The notes under the pieces: model-generated
What the model was told of the DNA's origin: nothing
Databases searched by the model: none
What the model saw: only the letters and a program-made list of their open reading frames with translations
Program-made: the position numbers and the translations under genes
NCBI GenBank assembly: GCA_021791455.1
Contig: JAJYWM010000184.1
Location: 1 to 22,113 of the forward strand
Direction: 5' to 3'
Source: a bacterium
GTDB lineage: Bacteria > Chloroflexota > Dormibacteria > UBA8260 > Bog-877
DNA length: 22,113 nt
Shown here: positions 21,853-22,113 of the stretch, piece after piece
Position numbering within the stretch: the stretch's first letter is position 1
Layout of the letters: each line of letters begins with the position of its first letter

Positions 21853-22113
21853 TCAATGAGCCACTCCGAAGGGGGCCCCCGGGGAGTCGGGTTCCACCGC
21901 CTCTCGAAGTGCGTCCAACACCTCGGGCGACGCCTCCTGGGGCAGCACACATCCAGGAGCCAGCAGCAGCCGGGTGCCCCCCGTAACCCTGATGGCGGAG
22001 CGCAGGGTGGCCAGGGCGATGTCGCTGGAGGTGGAGAGCTCGGCCGGGGTCCGGGTGATACCGCCAGCGAGTCCGGCGGAGGTGAGCTGGAGCGCCTCTT
22101 CCAGGGTCGGGGG
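21853..22113 (-). CDS. URO-D/methyltransferase-like protein, C-terminal end only
   Basis: Only the last 86 codons are in the window; the gene continues past its right edge. The stop is TGA 21855-21853. The visible protein contains TPAELSTSSDIALATLRSAI, then GGTRLLLAPGCVLPQEASPE and VLDALREAV. The final block of uroporphyrinogen decarboxylase-fold proteins has the same GG..(I/L)L..GC.(V/I)P...P.E.L.AL.EAV pattern. Such proteins include heme-pathway URO-D, but in catabolic surroundings like these they are more often corrinoid-dependent methyltransferases (MtaA/CmuA type). It precedes livH by 73 bases on the same strand and could supply or receive a methyl group from the imported compound. Fold call moderate to good; function unknown. 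Confidence 0.7.
   Translation of the reverse strand, partial: PPTLEEALQLTSAGLAGGITRTPAELSTSSDIALATLRSAIRVTGGTRLLLAPGCVLPQEASPEVLDALREAVEPDSPGAPFGVAH

Noticed and set aside
21780..21950. 57-residue N-terminal extension of LivH
   Set aside because: Arg/Pro-rich, overlaps the URO-D-like coding end and the hairpins; Liv permeases begin at the first helix.
1..22113. CRISPR array, rRNA or prophage genes
   Set aside because: No regularly spaced direct repeats, rRNA-like segments or phage structural genes are visible.

Overview
The window is high-GC DNA (clearly above 60 %) with many GTG/TTG starts, one probable leaderless transcript, four-base stop/start overlaps, lipoprotein signal peptides and mostly one-strand operons. 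This fits a high-GC, Gram-positive-related bacterium (an Actinomycetota or Chloroflexota-like Terrabacteria lineage). No rRNA or other taxonomic marker is present, so I do not name a taxon.

Layout. (1) Bases 1-1439 (+) hold the 3' part of an NRAMP/SLC11-superfamily transporter whose metal-site residues resemble the Mg-type NRAMP-related branch. (2) Bases 1628-2223 (+) hold a VapBC toxin-antitoxin pair. (3) Bases 2372-11302 (-), read right to left, form a catabolic cluster. It contains an orphan family-5 solute-binding lipoprotein, a phosphotriesterase-family metallohydrolase without a normal start codon, a GabT-like class III aminotransferase, a RocA-type aldehyde dehydrogenase, a family I CoA-transferase (A and B subunits) and a second class III aminotransferase resembling Bacillus YodT. 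The last five genes overlap or nearly touch. A GntR/FCD regulator (11599-12336, -) lies upstream, and a promoter with an operator-like dyad in its spacer precedes the binding protein. (4) Bases 12337-13991 are a sparse region with a small cupin gene, inverted repeats, a degenerate IS1380-type transposase fragment and IS-end-like repeats. (5) Bases 13992-22113 (-), read right to left, hold the end of a URO-D-like protein, LivH, LivM, LivG, LivF, LivK, an isochorismatase-fold hydrolase lacking the usual cysteine, a GarR/HIBADH-type dehydrogenase and a MATE exporter. Strong hairpins separate the URO-D gene from livH, and livK from the hydrolase.

How the genes may work together. The first cluster looks like a pathway for an omega-amino, N-acyl-amino or beta-amino compound: hydrolysis, transamination to a semialdehyde, oxidation to the acid, CoA transfer and a second transamination. 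The YodT plus CoA-transferase A/B combination recalls the Bacillus beta-lysine (kamA-yodPQRST) operon, with the phosphotriesterase-like protein possibly taking the deacylase role. The second cluster pairs a branched-chain-amino-acid-type ABC importer with small-molecule hydrolysis and reduction; its substrate is unknown. Substrate assignments are inference.
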